From: Craterostigma plantagineum
Lineage: Eukaryota > Streptophyta > Magnoliopsida > Lamiales > Linderniaceae
Length of the DNA: 64,000 bases
Direction: 5' to 3'
NCBI GenBank assembly: GCA_027422505.1
Contig: JAPQWV010000304.1
Coordinates: forward strand, 186,001-250,000
The stretch's first letter is position 1. Each line of letters opens with the position of its first letter. A program made the position numbers and the translations under genes. Positions 1 to 11,656 of this stretch are shown here, one piece after another. The notes below the pieces were generated by a model. It did no database searches and was not told the DNA's origin. It saw only the letters and a program-made list of their open reading frames with translations.

Positions 1-368
1 CATATGTCTGGCCAGAGAAATGTTATGTCGTGGGCCTAAACCCAACCATTAAAATGCCCAATCATCTGCTCATCAATCTGTGTCTGCTCCTTTGATTTTT
101 GCTGGTCTGATACTCTCATCGCCTTCTTGTTATCAGTCATGTGACTCATGTTCATGTTCTTCCCGTAACGAAAGTTTCCTTCTACATACACCAACACTTA
201 AAAGAGAGATGCATAAAACAGACCAATCCCATAGTAACAAAACGTCGACAGCAAAACAAAAGAAAGCAAAGCAAACGAGTCACAGCCAACAACGAACAAC
301 CACAAAGCGACAACTAAAACAACGCGGGGAAAACACCAAGAAAAGGCAACGCAACACAAATCAACACT
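1..368 (-). other. 3' flank / 3' UTR of SAM synthase
   Basis: This stretch lies downstream of the SAM synthase stop codon. It is A-rich on the plus strand towards the gene, as expected for a transcribed 3' UTR read on the minus strand. I see no convincing second gene here. Confidence 0.5.
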
Positions 369-1559
369 TCAAGCCGACGCACCTTCAGGCTTGTTCCACT
401 TGAGGGGCTTCACAACCTCCCACGTAAAGTCGGGATCGTCCCTTCCGAAATGACCATAAGCAGCCGTCTTGAGGAACCGCCCGCCACCGCCCCTCTTCAA
501 ATCCAAATTGATTGAGATCATCCCCGGCCTGAAGTCGAAATTCTCCTTCACAATCTCCAAAATCTCCTTGTCGGGAATCTTCCCCGTCCCATAGGTATCC
601 ACAAAGACCGACAAAGGCTCGGGCACGCCGATAGCATAAGAAACCTGAACGATGCACCTCCTAGCCAGCCCGCTAGCCACTATGCTCTTAGCCGCCTGCC
701 TCACAATGTAGGCCCCACTACGGTCCACCTTCGTCGGGTCCTTCCCAGAGAAAGCACCGCCGCCATGGGCTCCCCACCCTCCGTAAGTGTCTATGATGAT
801 CTTTCGGCCCGTGAGCCCGGCGTCGCCGTGGGGCCCGCCGATCACGAACCGCCCAGACGGGTTGAGGTGGAAAATAGTCTTTTCGTCGAGGTACTTCTCG
901 GGAATCACAGGCTTGATCACATGCTCCTTTAGGTCGGCAGCAATCTCATCGTTGGTCACGGTTTCGTCGTGCTGAGTTGAGATGAGCACCGTGTGGACGC
1001 GGATAGGAACCATGGCACCGTTATCGTTGTGGTACTCGACGGTGACTTGGGTCTTGCCGTCTGGCCTTAGCCACGGGCAGGCACCGTTCTTACGAACCTC
1101 GGTGAGGCGGGCCCCGAGCTTGGTGGCCAGGACGTGGCTCAGTGGCATGAGCTCTGGCGTCTCGTCGGTGGCATAGCCGAACATGTGGCCTTGGTCGCCG
1201 GCCCCAATCTCCTCGGGCCGCTTGGTGAGGTGCCCGTGGACGCCCTGGGCTATGTCGGGGCTCTGCTGCTCGATGTTGACGAGGACCTTGCACTTGTCGG
1301 CGTCGAGGCCAACGTCGTCCGAGACGAAGCCTATGGCTCGGCAGGTTTCGCGGACGATCTTTTCGTAGTCGACGTCCGCCTTGGTTGTGATCTCGCCGAA
1401 GACCATGACCATGTTGGTTTTGGTGCACGTTTCGCAGGCGACTTTGCTCTCGGGGTCCTGGGCGAGGCAGGCGTCGAGGACGGCGTCGGAGATTTGATCG
1501 CAGAGCTTGTCGGGGTGGCCCTCGTTCACGGACTCGGATGTGAATAGGAAGGTCTCCAT
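369..1559 (-). CDS. SAMS: S-adenosylmethionine synthase
   Basis: Makes S-adenosylmethionine from methionine and ATP in the cytosol, supplying methyl groups and precursors for ethylene, polyamines and nicotianamine. The coding region is a single uninterrupted exon of 396 codons, close to the usual plant length of about 390-394. The family signatures are visible: the N-terminal [22 protein letters not shown] region, the [12 protein letters not shown] hexapeptide region near residue 117, and the glycine-rich P-loop-like [19 protein letters not shown] near residue 265. The ATG lies 16 nt downstream of a splice acceptor, so the 5' leader carries an intron, a common arrangement in plant SAM synthase genes. 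All catalytic motifs look intact, so the gene is probably functional. Confidence 0.97.
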   Translation of the reverse strand: METFLFTSESVNEGHPDKLCDQISDAVLDACLAQDPESKVACETCTKTNMVMVFGEITTKADVDYEKIVRETCRAIGFVSDDVGLDADKCKVLVNIEQQSPDIAQGVHGHLTKRPEEIGAGDQGHMFGYATDETPELMPLSHVLATKLGARLTEVRKNGACPWLRPDGKTQVTVEYHNDNGAMVPIRVHTVLISTQHDETVTNDEIAADLKEHVIKPVIPEKYLDEKTIFHLNPSGRFVIGGPHGDAGLTGRKIIIDTYGGWGAHGGGAFSGKDPTKVDRSGAYIVRQAAKSIVASGLARRCIVQVSYAIGVPEPLSVFVDTYGTGKIPDKEILEIVKENFDFRPGMISINLDLKRGGGGRFLKTAAYGHFGRDDPDFTWEVVKPLKWNKPEGASA

Positions 1560-1575
1560 GTTGGCTATAGGCTAG

Positions 1576-2335
1576 CTGCAAAGATGTATCGAAGATCTAA
1601 GTCTTTCAAACGTGAATATGGGGAAAGGAAAGTCTTGAGCTCAAATATGGAGAAACTAGAAAGAAAAGTCTTGTCAATAGATGGATGACACATACATGAG
1701 GTAAACCAATCCACAAAAGTTGAAAGAAAAATCTCTGCAGCGCAAGTGGGAGAAAAAAAAAAGAATTTGACTAGGCAAGTTAGCGCGCTACAACTAGCTA
1801 TCTACAAAGAGAGGAGCAACAGCCATCTTGTGCAACAGAGAAAGACAGAACATTGGCATACGCATATGTGCAGAAAGCATACACAAACATTTTTCAAGGA
1901 CATGAGTGTAAAACGGCATCAAATCAAAACTATAGAATGTTGTTCTAGAGCATCTTTAGAGGGTTTTTCCTGAGGTAGTAGAATTAGATTCATTAACAGT
2001 CGCGGAAAATGACAAATGACTAAAGTAGGCTGAAATATGTGCCATGGAGCAAATAGATCTGAGCAAAACCAAGCTAATTAGACAAACCCTAGCTGCAAAC
2101 ATGAATGCTCCGTAGATCATTCACGGTCCACAGCCATCCTCGAAGGACACTAAAACTAATTCAAGGACACATATACAAAAGAGTTAAAAGAGTCAACAAG
2201 TATCAGATCTGCCTAGAAAACATGCCCTCCAACATTAATTTGTCACCTTAATTCAATTAAGTGAAGCGCCAGGGTTATCCTTTCAAGAAATACACGAAGA
2301 AACGAACAAAGTAGGGAGAGTACGGTGTCTTACAC
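1576..2335 (-). other. Leader intron of SAM synthase
   Basis: On the minus strand a donor reads CTCAA|GTGTAAG and an acceptor reads TTTGCAG|CTAGC just before the ATG. The result is an intron of about 760 nt in the 5' UTR. It contains no supported coding sequence. Long leader introns often enhance expression of housekeeping plant genes; that role is inferred here. Confidence 0.7.
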
Positions 2336-2440
2336 TTGAGAGAATTGGCGAAGGGATGAGAAGTTCAGATCTCTCTAAGCCTGTGGTTTCTTCAGAACGA
2401 AATACGGCGAGCGGTTTCCAGGGATTCGTGGGTGGGGAGT

Positions 2441-2452
2441 TCTATTTATATA
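2441..2452 (-). promoter_or_regulatory. TATA box of SAM synthase
   Basis: The minus strand reads TATATAAATAGA, a strong plant TATA box, about 105 nt upstream of the leader intron donor. This fits a leader exon of roughly 75-80 nt. Confidence 0.6.
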
Positions 2453-2998
2453 CTGGATTTCATGACTGGACACCGGCCCAACAAGTTGAGTTGGTAAGAG
2501 TCGAGGGTTGGTTTAGTTTAGTTAGACTTGAGGTTGGACGACTTAAACCCGCCAACTCAATCTGACTGACTAAAAGTCCATGACAACAATTCATAGGGAG
2601 ATTATATTTTTCCTCTAAAAACAATAATCCAACACAAAGAGAACACCAACAACAACAATACAAGATTGAATAGGCAAAAAATTATAATTAACAAATATAG
2701 AAGCAACAAATAGGTTGAAATGTCTTATATTGTTAGGTAAAGTCCCCCTCAAATTTAGGTGGATGATAACGAAGACAAGCAACACGAAAAGGCCCAAAGG
2801 CGAGGAGAGTAAGCGTCAGCAAATACTTTTTCACTAGTAGTAATAACGTCATCTTATTACCGCTGTACGGATATCTCGGTGCATTATTACAGCAATCAAT
2901 TCTACCGACCAAGCACATATGTACATTACATCCAATCTCACGGCGACAAAAAGAAAGAGACCCAAAAAAAAAAAAAAAAAAGTCGAAACAGTTCGCCG

Positions 2999-5146
2999 TT
3001 AATTGCCCTCCAAGAAACTCCTCAAACTGCACAGAGCTTCAGCAGAGAAACTACAGTACTTCAGCCTCCTCCTCTCACCACCGCCCACCATGGAAGGCGG
3101 CGGCTCCACCAAGGAAGCAAAACAAACGACTATCACCGTAAGGTTGTCCGAAGTATTACACCTCAGCGCCTCCATCACCAAGTCCTTAGCGCACTGCTGA
3201 GGGTCGTTGTGCCTCCTCAGGCCTCGGCGAACTAAGCTCACCGCTTGCTGACTAGACATTACGTCCCATACTCCATCGCAACCTATGACTAGGAACTCGT
3301 CTTCCTCGGTTAGGGCAATCTGCCTTAGCTCGGGCTCGGCTGTAAGAGGGGAAGGCTTTCCTCGGGGCAGCTTCATGTCCCAGTCGCCGAGGGCACGAGT
3401 GACCGAGAGGACGCCGTTGAGGTACCCATCGTCTACGAAACCGCCCATTTCTTCGACTCGCTTTTTCTCAAGTGGGTAAGATGGTCTGTGGTCTTGGGAC
3501 ATTTCGATTGCCTCGCCTCTTCTGCAGAGGACTGCTCTGCAATCTCCGGCGTTGGCCACCATTAGGTACCTGAGAATTGATTGAGAAGGAGCAGAGATGT
3601 CAATCATCGTACCTAGTAAGTATAAATGGAGTGGTTATGGAAGTGAAGAAATGGGAACGTAGAATTCACCTTCCAATGACGAGAGCCGTCAAGGCTGTGG
3701 TTCCAGAAAAATTGCTGACGTTGGTTCCGTCTGCCATGGCCATGTCGGCCAGGAGAAACCCTTTCTTTAGAGAATTCTCAACCTCTAGCAGAAAGCTGTC
3801 GTTGACTTCAGAGGCTTGAGGGAAGTCAGCGTCCTCGAAGATGAATCTGATGGCATTTTCTCTGAGAAACGCAGCTGCTTCGGGTCCTCCGTGGCCATCG
3901 AATATCTGCACATTCGCGAAATTAAGGTCAGTTGTACATGACTCAAATAACTCTTCTCTTTGCCAAGGGAAATATCGAGAAAGCACTAACCGCATAAACC
4001 GAGCTTGGCTCGGGGAAACTAATGAGCGAAGATCGTAAATGTGAAGAGAGATCATCAATCTTTATGTGCTCATCTTCCATGGACTTTCGTGGACCGATAT
4101 CAGCAAAACTGCCCGACCGAATGCTGGGAAGATATCCCACTGCATTAACTTCTGGGGATTTGATACCCTGTCAGTTGAAATATAGATAAAACCAGTTAAA
4201 ATACATGTAGACGTAAGACATAAATCCAGTGACGTCTAATGCCACTGTAAATTCAGAATATAAGATCACAAGGAAGACTATACTGAGGAAAAAAACTAGC
4301 ATTAATAGATAATGATCGATCAGAACTTAGTTCGCCCGATCACACAATGTTGCCAAACCTTAAATATCAACATCTCCAAGATTCTGAGTTGATGGGAATG
4401 ACTAGAAACTAGAGAAAGCCAAGGCCTTTTCTATTTTGTTTTGGCCCTTAGGCTACGACTTCTTATTCCATTTTTTTTTCTTGCCTCAATTATTGAAGCT
4501 ATATAATATCATTGAGAATTTGGCGCAACTAGGCTCAATTATTGGTCCAACAATCAACGAGATGAGACAACTACTCTCAGGCAAAAAGGTTGGGAAAGTA
4601 GCTTGTAAAAGATGGATTCCCCACTAAAGAATCTAGGAAAAAACTAGTTGATAAGGTATATACTTGATTCCCTTGCATGTTATGTTGATCATAAATGCCC
4701 AGGATATGATTAGGAACCACATATTTATTACTCTACTAAAAAATTTCGGCAATTTGAATTACGAATAAAGACTATCTTAGATAGGGAAACCCAATTCATG
4801 TTCATCCTGCAAACCAAATGAATTTTGTCTTTCACCGATTCGCCTACATAACTTCTTACAACTGCAAAGATTAATCATCTCAATTCAGCTTTCTCCTACA
4901 AGTTCAGAGCAGAACCGACTCTACAAAGTACAAACCAAATCACGCGCGCACAATCCGACTATCTACTATAATATTCCACAACCCAATACCAAAACCCCCA
5001 ATTTGAAGTGTTCCCACGCAGAAACTTGGACTAACAACAGCTCCGATTAATAAGAATAGCGAAATTTAAAAAAAAAAAAAAAAACTCACAAGTTGAGAAC
5101 ATGGCAGGATGGTGTTTTGAACAACCAACTCAGCTTCAACTACCAT
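2999..5146 (-). CDS. Protein phosphatase 2C
   Basis: A PPM-family Ser/Thr phosphatase needing Mg2+ or Mn2+. Four exons join in phase on the minus strand: 5090-5146, 3991-4167, 3670-3905 and 2999-3569, giving 346 residues. Visible motifs in order are [75 protein letters not shown] and [11 protein letters not shown], which carry the expected metal-binding Asp residues. The sequence resembles the plant DBP1 / PP2C27 type, but I would not assign an orthologue. The start is the ATG at 5146, which opens a short first exon of 19 codons. A 7-codon uORF overlaps this ATG. The long first intron (4168-5089) has no other gene in it. Confidence 0.93.
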
Positions 5147-5159
5147 CTTCGCAGATCAT
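5136..5159 (-). promoter_or_regulatory. Short uORF overlapping the PP2C start codon
   Basis: On the minus strand an ATG at 5159 opens a 7-codon frame (M-I-C-E-D-G-S, then TGA) that ends 8 nt past the main PP2C start at 5146, in another frame. A ribosome using it would pass the main ATG while translating. An effect on PP2C output is inferred. Confidence 0.45.
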
Positions 5160-5230
5160 ACGCAGGACGAAAATATCAGTCGAAATACTAGAATCGAATT
5201 CTGATTATCAAGATGACGGCTAGTAATTTG

Positions 5231-5231
5231 A

Positions 5232-5263
<32 letters not shown>
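5231..5263. repeat. (GA)n microsatellite in PP2C leader/promoter
   Basis: A run of about 16 GA dinucleotides, read as CT on the PP2C sense strand. It lies about 85 nt upstream of the PP2C ATG, so it is probably in the leader or core promoter. Pyrimidine-rich CT tracts are common at plant promoters. Confidence 0.85.
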
Positions 5264-5267
<4 letters not shown>

Positions 5268-5839
5268 CTTATTCAGCTTTTCCTCGTAGAAGAAGAGTAC
5301 GCGCAGGCGAAGTAAGCTTTTATTTATCCCATTCATTAGTTGATTCAAAACGATCAACGTAGGCGTGTGTGATTCGTGGACGTCACACGCCGCGAAGGCT
5401 CTATGGAAAACCTAATTGACACGTGGCGGTTGACTTTCACAATCCCCACGACATTAATTATTTCCATAGCTGTGCTTATTGAAAAAACTGCTTTTTCTTT
5501 TAGCCCCCATCATATGCATTAACAAGGAAATTGACCACTCAACTTCTTACACCTTGATGAATAGTCCTTGCGGGAAATAAACAGATAATATATAATTTGG
5601 CAACGTTGACGCACAAGAGACTAGAATTTGGTGGCTATTGTCTAAACACGACGCGTCATATCTCACGGAGATGTTTGGAATCCTCACGCAAACTCTTATA
5701 TGTTGTTTATTACATCATATGTGATGTCAGCAAAACGTCTAAATGTTATCGGTGGTTGTTTCTTGATCTTCCGTGACAAAATAAATAAAAAAAAGGGTCA
5801 ATTCGAAATCAGGTCCTATTTGGTTTGATTTCGAATTCA
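5264..5839. other. Divergent intergenic region, PP2C / kinase
   Basis: AT-rich DNA between the divergent PP2C and shaggy-kinase genes. It contains ACGTGGC (near 5421), an ABRE/G-box-like core. No coding sequence is supported. Confidence 0.4.
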
Positions 5840-6115
5840 GACCTTCGTTGAGAATTTTTTAGGTTAAAGAATTCATTTTGTGTGGTGTAAAAAGTGGTAT
5901 ATGACATATATCAACTGGTATAGAATGATCGTTTTGTGTTACAAATTTCAACATACTGGTATGTCAGAACAATGAAGTGGTACTGCAGAAATAAACTGGT
6001 ACCGAGTTATGGTTTTGTGTTACAAAATTTGAACATACTGGTATGAAAAGCAATGAAGTAATACTTGCAGAAAATGGGTCCTTAAAACTAATTTTTTTGC
6101 CAAAAGGACTGAATC
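5840..6115. mobile_element. MITE-like element, copy A
   Basis: The left end (ACCTTCGTTGAGAATTTTTT, then AGGTTAAAG) is an imperfect inverted match of the right end, whose reverse complement begins GGATTCAGTCCTTTTGGCAA. The inside is a degenerate tandem array of units containing ACTGGTAT or GTGGTACTGCAGAA. A second copy with the same ends and internal units lies at about 16374-16690. There is no coding capacity, so a non-autonomous DNA element is the best reading. I could not identify target-site duplications with confidence. Confidence 0.5.
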
Positions 6116-7276
6116 CTAAATGATAGTTATGTGGGGTCTGAAATAAAAATGCCCCATAATAAAAACTATCAAATTGTGCAGGAATAGGTGTCTATTTGTA
6201 AATACTGATAAACGAGGGGCTAAGCTGTAAATATTCCCCTTATTTTTTGCTGAGTTGGAACCAACGCGAAAATGAGAAATTCTAAAACGCGGGTCAAAAT
6301 GGCGCCGTGAGTTCATTTTATTCGAGGGAACGGATGATGGCAGATTAGGGGTTTTCTTTTGATCGGAGGAGTAAATAAACGGTGGTAAATTGGGGTTTGA
6401 GGCGACGAACGAGATAAGATTTTGAGGAAGTTGCAGGTTTGAACGGTCAAAAAGGCGAGGTAAAGGGTCTAATCATCAGGCAATTCATTGCATTTCCGTC
6501 ATTATTAAATTGAATTTTGTTTGCATTATTGTGGGCGTTTATGGAGTTAGCAGCTTCTCCCATTTGTCAAATACGTGTACACCCACCACCACCAACCAAC
6601 GAAACCGAGAAAAATTAGCTGATGATTTGCTCCATGACGAAACTATTGTTGAAGATCCGTTGATCGATTGAGTCCGCAGGTCGCAAAGGAGCCGCTGGTG
6701 GCCGGATCCTTCGTGGAGAAGCCGTTTAATTTATAATTTAACTTCTGACCGGTGATTTTTTTTATTTCTTTTTTTTTTTGTAACCTAGTTGGGATTGGTG
6801 GTCTATTTGCTTTGGGCTCGTTTTGTGGAGTTTTAGCTCAGCTGCAAGATTTCAAGTTGCCTTGTCTTAGGGTTCATGTGATTTTCTCTTTCGTTTTTTT
6901 TTTTTGTTTCCGATGAAGATGGCCGTTATTTTGTAGTCGCCAATTTTCTCGTATCTGGTGATGGCCAGTTCAGTTGCCGTGAACAATCACTTGTGTCTTA
7001 TATTCGGAAGATTTGAAAAATATCAAAGCGTGATATAGATATAATAATATTATAGAAGATGTTTATAGGGGTGTCATGGGCAGAAGTAGTTCTGGGTAAC
7101 CTCAATTTGTATTGGCATGAGTGGTCGGTGAAGATCTTCTATGCTTACGAACTCTATGTTGTTGTAAACTTATTGTATTCTGTGTAACTTGTTAAATGGA
7201 TTCCTTTTCGCCTTCTTTTCTAGGGCTGATATAATATAGCTGGAGTGAAGCTTCTCTTATCCATAATAATCAGAAA
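6116..7276 (+). other. Promoter and 5' leader of shaggy-like kinase
   Basis: This region leads into the kinase ATG. A splice acceptor CTTTTCTAG at about 7223 precedes the start, so a 5' UTR intron is likely. The donor is not resolved. T-rich stretches between 6750 and 6910 fit an intron. No separate gene is supported. Confidence 0.45.
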
Positions 7277-9452
7277 ATGACTTCACTAAATGTCAATCCT
7301 GAATCAAGTGTTAGAGATCCTGGAGGCGTAAATACCAATGTCCTTGATAGGTTGCCGGAAGAGATGAATGAGATGAAACTTAAGGACGACAAAGTACGGG
7401 ACTGTTTTGTTATTGTCGTTTGGTGTTTTGATATTTTGAGTGATGTTGGCAGACATTATACTTGTTTAAGTACATCACAGGATATGGAGCCAGCTGTTAT
7501 TGACGGCAATGGAACAGAAACTGGTCATATAATAGTGACAACTATTGGTGGCAAAAATGGGCAGCCAAAGCAGGTAAATTTGCTCTGTGTAATATTTTGT
7601 TTCATCTTTTAAGTCAATTAAGCGGGGTTTTCTTTGCCTTATCAGACTGTAAGTTATATGGCAGAACGAATTGTGGGTCAGGGATCATTCGGGGTAGTTT
7701 TCCAGGTGAGTTCATTTGTATCTCTGCGTAATTCTTGTTTTGAAACTATAATTAATGTTTCAATAAGATATTCATAATCTTTCTTGCAGGCCAAATGTTT
7801 GGAAACAGGTGAAACTGTTGCGATTAAAAAGGTCCTTCAAGATAAGAGGTACAAGAACCGTGAGCTGCAAACTATGCGCCTGCTAGACCACCCAAATGTT
7901 GTGTCGTTAAAGCACTGTTTCTTTTCAACTACTGAGAACGATGAGCTTTTCCTTAACCTGGTATTGGAGTATGTTCCTGAGACTGTTCACCGAGTGATTA
8001 GACATTATAACAAGATGAAACAGCGGATGCCCATGATATATGTAAAACTTTATGCTTATCAGGTATGCTTGGATCCGCATTGCTTACATCACCTATGTGC
8101 AGCCTACTCCTTTGAGTTTGATGTTTTCTTCACCTGCTGAACTTACTACTATGAATATATTTCCCATCAGATTTTCAGAGCACTTGCTTATATCCATGGT
8201 AGTATTGGCGTTTGCCACAGAGACATCAAACCTCAAAATTTGTTGGTAAGTTTTTGTGAGTTTTCACAACTAATTTGAGGAAACAGTTTTACTCATGATT
8301 GCCGTTTTTTCAGGTCAATCCGCATACTCATCAAGTGAAATTATGTGATTTTGGAAGTGCCAAAGTATTGGTTAGTATCGTACCCTACAACTCGTGGAGG
8401 TTTTTATTAACATATGATTATTATGTCCTAAATTTGGCTAATTCTCAGGTCAAAGGGGAGCCAAATATTTCATATATATGTTCAAGATATTATCGAGCAC
8501 CAGAACTTATATTTGGAGCAACGGAGTATACCACTGCTATTGACATATGGTCTGCTGGATGTGTTTTAGCTGAATTACTGCTTGGACAGGTAAGCTGCTG
8601 ATCTGTTTCTGCCCTATGTTTATTTTATCTTTTCGTTAATATTTCTAAAGAATATCTTGATCCTTTAGCCTATTTTTCCCGGAGAGAGTGGAGTTGACCA
8701 GCTTGTTGAAATCATTAAGGCAAGTATAACATATTGACAGTTATTTGGTGGAAATTCTTTATTTGAATTTGAAGTCCTTCGTAGAAACCAAGACTCAGCT
8801 GTATGTCTATTTTTGCACAGGTCCTCGGCACTCCAACAAGGGAGGAGATCAAATGCATGAATCCCAATTACACTGAGTACAAGTTTCCCCATATAAAGGC
8901 ACACCCATGGCATAAGGCGTGTGAATGCTGCTAATACTTGTTGACTTGAAATTCCTTTTTATGTTTGAAATTCATTTCACGCATGTTTTTTTTTTTTCAG
9001 ATACTGCACAAGCGCAATCCGCCAGAAGCTGTTGATCTTGTCTCGAGAGTTCTCCAGTATTCACCACATCTACGGTGCTCTGCTGTGAGTATATTAGTAT
9101 ATGATCTTCAATTTTGTTTTTTTTTTTGAGCTGTAGGACAATAGGGATGTCTTTTTTTATTCCTTTTTGTTCGTCTTAATCAGCTAGATGCATTGATCCA
9201 TCCATTCTTCGATGAACTGCGTGACCCAAGCGTTCGCCTACCCAATGGGCGATACCTGCCACCTTTGTTCAACTTCAAGCCTCATGGTCTGAATTTTATT
9301 CCTAGTTATTTTGTTCAAGACGTTAAATATCATCGTAATAAGTGGTCTGTTTCGACTTTTGCCCAATAGAGCTTCGAGGTGTTCCAATGGAGTTTCTGGG
9401 GAAGCTTATCCCAGATCACGCAAAAAAGCAATGCCCATTTCTCGGACTTTGA
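7277..9452 (+). CDS. Shaggy-related (GSK3-like) protein kinase
   Basis: A cytosolic/nuclear Ser/Thr kinase of the plant GSK3/SHAGGY family, which acts in brassinosteroid, stress and developmental signalling. Twelve coding exons join in phase: 7277-7393, 7481-7573, 7646-7705, 7790-8062, 8171-8245, 8314-8370, 8449-8589, 8669-8719, 8821-8916, 9001-9084, 9184-9286 and 9370-9452. They encode 410 residues. Motifs present are [12 protein letters not shown] (ATP loop), [35 protein letters not shown], the activation-loop Tyr in [13 protein letters not shown], and [15 protein letters not shown], which contains the TREE region. The N terminus ([14 protein letters not shown]) and C terminus (KKQCPFLGL) point to subgroup I. 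Two introns use GC donors. Confidence 0.96.
8720..8820 (+). other. GC-AG intron of the kinase gene (first)
   Basis: The donor reads AAG|GCAAGTAT and the acceptor reads TTTTTGCACAG|GTC. Only this GC donor keeps frame across conserved IIK|VLGTP. The donor otherwise matches the U1 consensus very well, which is typical of true GC-AG introns. Confidence 0.85.
8917..9000 (+). other. GC-AG intron of the kinase gene (second)
   Basis: The donor reads CATAAG|GCGTGTG and the acceptor TTTTTTTTTTTTCAG|ATA. The join gives [18 protein letters not shown], matching the family. Using the GT two bases downstream adds GC and shifts the frame, so the GC donor is preferred. Confidence 0.75.
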
Positions 9453-10166
9453 GGTCTCTACACAATCAATCGAAACCTCAAAGAGAAAAAGAAATTGAAG
9501 CGAGGACCTCAAGAGAAAACAAAAACTCCACCCTATTCTTGGCGTCCATTATCCCTTGTATTATTGGATTTTCTAACATAAGCTTTTGGGACAAGTGTCT
9601 TTGGCTCTGTCATGTCATGTTGTGAGACTAGGATATTGTTTAAATGGAATTATATGACTTGTATCAAATCTGTATATCTTTTATATTTCGAAAATCGATG
9701 CGAGCTCGTTTACTAATGAAGCTCGAGCCATCTTTAGATGGGAATACTACTAAACAAGTTGGGATTGGATGTGATCATTCTCCGTGCATTGCAAAACTAA
9801 CTAGGAGTTTCGTAGGGGAAAGAAGCTAAATGAAAATCATATCTTGTGAAACTTGTAAATCGTGTAAAAGCGAAAAATGAAGGACTTTGAGGGCTTCAAG
9901 AGGAGGCACATGATATGTTCAGGTCAGACTCGGTGGATTACAGCTAAATAAAATGAGCCCACATAGCACCACACCACTACTACCATTAGCCATTACCTCA
10001 CATTCTATTGAGCCCTACACTACACTAGACTGACGTCAGCATAGGGGTAAGCCTTACGTATCACCCCTTTTAGACGACTATTATAATATATATTGCACGA
10101 ACTCTGCCCATATGGAATACATGCAAAGGTAGACACGTATTAGCTTAGCACTTGTATATAAAAATC
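9453..10166 (+). other. Kinase 3' UTR and intergenic DNA
   Basis: The first few hundred bases are probably the 3' UTR of the kinase gene. The rest is the short promoter of the pectinesterase gene. A TATATAAA-like string at 10155 lies too close to the pectinesterase ATG to be its TATA box. No other gene is seen. Confidence 0.4.
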
Positions 10167-11656
10167 ATGGAGACGACTAAACTCCGACGAATGGCGGCGG
10201 TGCTCTTAATTCTATTTCTCTCGATAATCGTCGTCGTCCCTTCCACCATTTGCTCGACTGACTTCGAACAATGGATATCGTGGCACAGCAGAAACTACTA
10301 CAGAAGTAATAGTAAGCAAGGAGCTGAAGAAGAAGAAGATTCGTTCGTCGTCGGCGGCGGCCCAAAGCTTAACGGCGGTGGCGACGTAATAGACCTGAGA
10401 CTTCAGACGGCGGAGGCTAATAGGAGGGAGATAAGGGTCAGCCAAGACGGTAATGGAGATTTCAAAACCATCAAAGAAGCCATAGACAGCATTATCATCC
10501 CTCTGCCCAACACCCAAAGGGTCGTAATACGCATCGATTCTGGGATTTACAGGGAGAAGCTGAACATCCCCAAGAAGATGAACTTCGTAACGTTCTTGGG
10601 GAACAGCGCCGCCGACCCGCCGACGATTACGTGGAACGACACTGCTTCCACCTCCGAGCCGAGCAACGGGCCGCCGATGCGAACGTTTGGGAGCGCCACC
10701 GTTGGAGTCGACGGAGATTACTTCACTGCTATCAACATCAGATTTGAGGTGTGGTTTCCTACACACATATATCCACACACGCGCGTAAATACGCACACAG
10801 TGAATGAGTGGGATGGGTTAATTAATTAATTTATTTTATTACATGTATGGAAGAACACGGCGCCGCACGTGGTGGGAACGGCGGGGGGACAGGCGGTGGC
10901 GCTCAGGGCGTCGGGGACGAAGGCGGCGTTTTACAACTGCAGCTTCTTCGGCGGTCAAGACACTCTCTACGACCACAAGGGGCTTCACTACTTCAACAAC
11001 TGCTTCGTACAGGGATCCGTTGACTTTATATTCGGATACGGAACCTCACTCTACGAGGTCGACCCGACCCGACCCAACCCACTGAAAAAAAAAATCTTCT
11101 TTTTTAATGATTATTACGTTAGTAATTGACCATATGAGGTCGTCGTCATCATGGCACAGAACTGCTACTTAAACTCTGTGGCGAAGAAGGTGGCTTCATT
11201 AACGGCTCAGAAGCGCGCGATGGGCTCATCAATGTCGAGTGGGTTTTCTTTCAAGAACTGTACGGTGAGTGGAAGCGGCTCTATATACCTGGGAAGAGCT
11301 TGGGGCGATTATTCGAGGGTTGTCTTCTCTTACACCTTCATGGATAAGCTTGTTCTTCCTCAGGGATGGAATAACTGGGGAAAAACCAGCCGAAACCAGT
11401 CAGCTTTTTTTTTTTTCTCATTTCATTGCTGCAATATGAGCTGTTATTTTTCGTATTCATATTTTCATGAATCTTCGAATAATGTTGTAGGAAAGTGTAC
11501 TATGGAGAGTACAAATGCATGGGGCCAGGGTCGGGCTTGGAGGGAAGAGTACCGTGGGCGAGGGCGCTCACCGATGAAGAAGCAATGCCGTTTCTGGGCA
11601 CTTATTACATCGACGGCCAAACATGGCTCATTAGCCCTGAAACATATCTGCCTTAA
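10167..11656 (+). CDS. Pectinesterase (pectin methylesterase)
   Basis: Removes methyl esters from wall homogalacturonan. Four exons join in phase: 10167-10748, 10854-11057, 11160-11398 and 11491-11656, for 396 residues. The N terminus has a hydrophobic signal peptide ([20 protein letters not shown]). There is no PMEI pro-domain; the catalytic domain starts near residue 85 ([18 protein letters not shown]). Active-site regions are visible: GGQDTLYDH with the oxyanion Gln and an Asp, [15 protein letters not shown] with the second Asp, and [11 protein letters not shown] with the catalytic Arg. It ends in [17 protein letters not shown]. The ATG at 10167 begins METTKLRR just before the signal peptide. 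All catalytic residues are present. Confidence 0.94.

Noticed and set aside
1134..1547. Long plus-strand frame across SAM synthase
   Set aside because: Antisense shadow caused by GC-rich codon use; no family match.
10155..10162. TATATAAA as pectinesterase TATA box
   Set aside because: It ends only a few bases before the ATG, leaving no leader.
10212..10796. Minus-strand frame over the first pectinesterase exon
   Set aside because: It is a shadow of the coding exon; the pectinesterase frame carries the family motifs.
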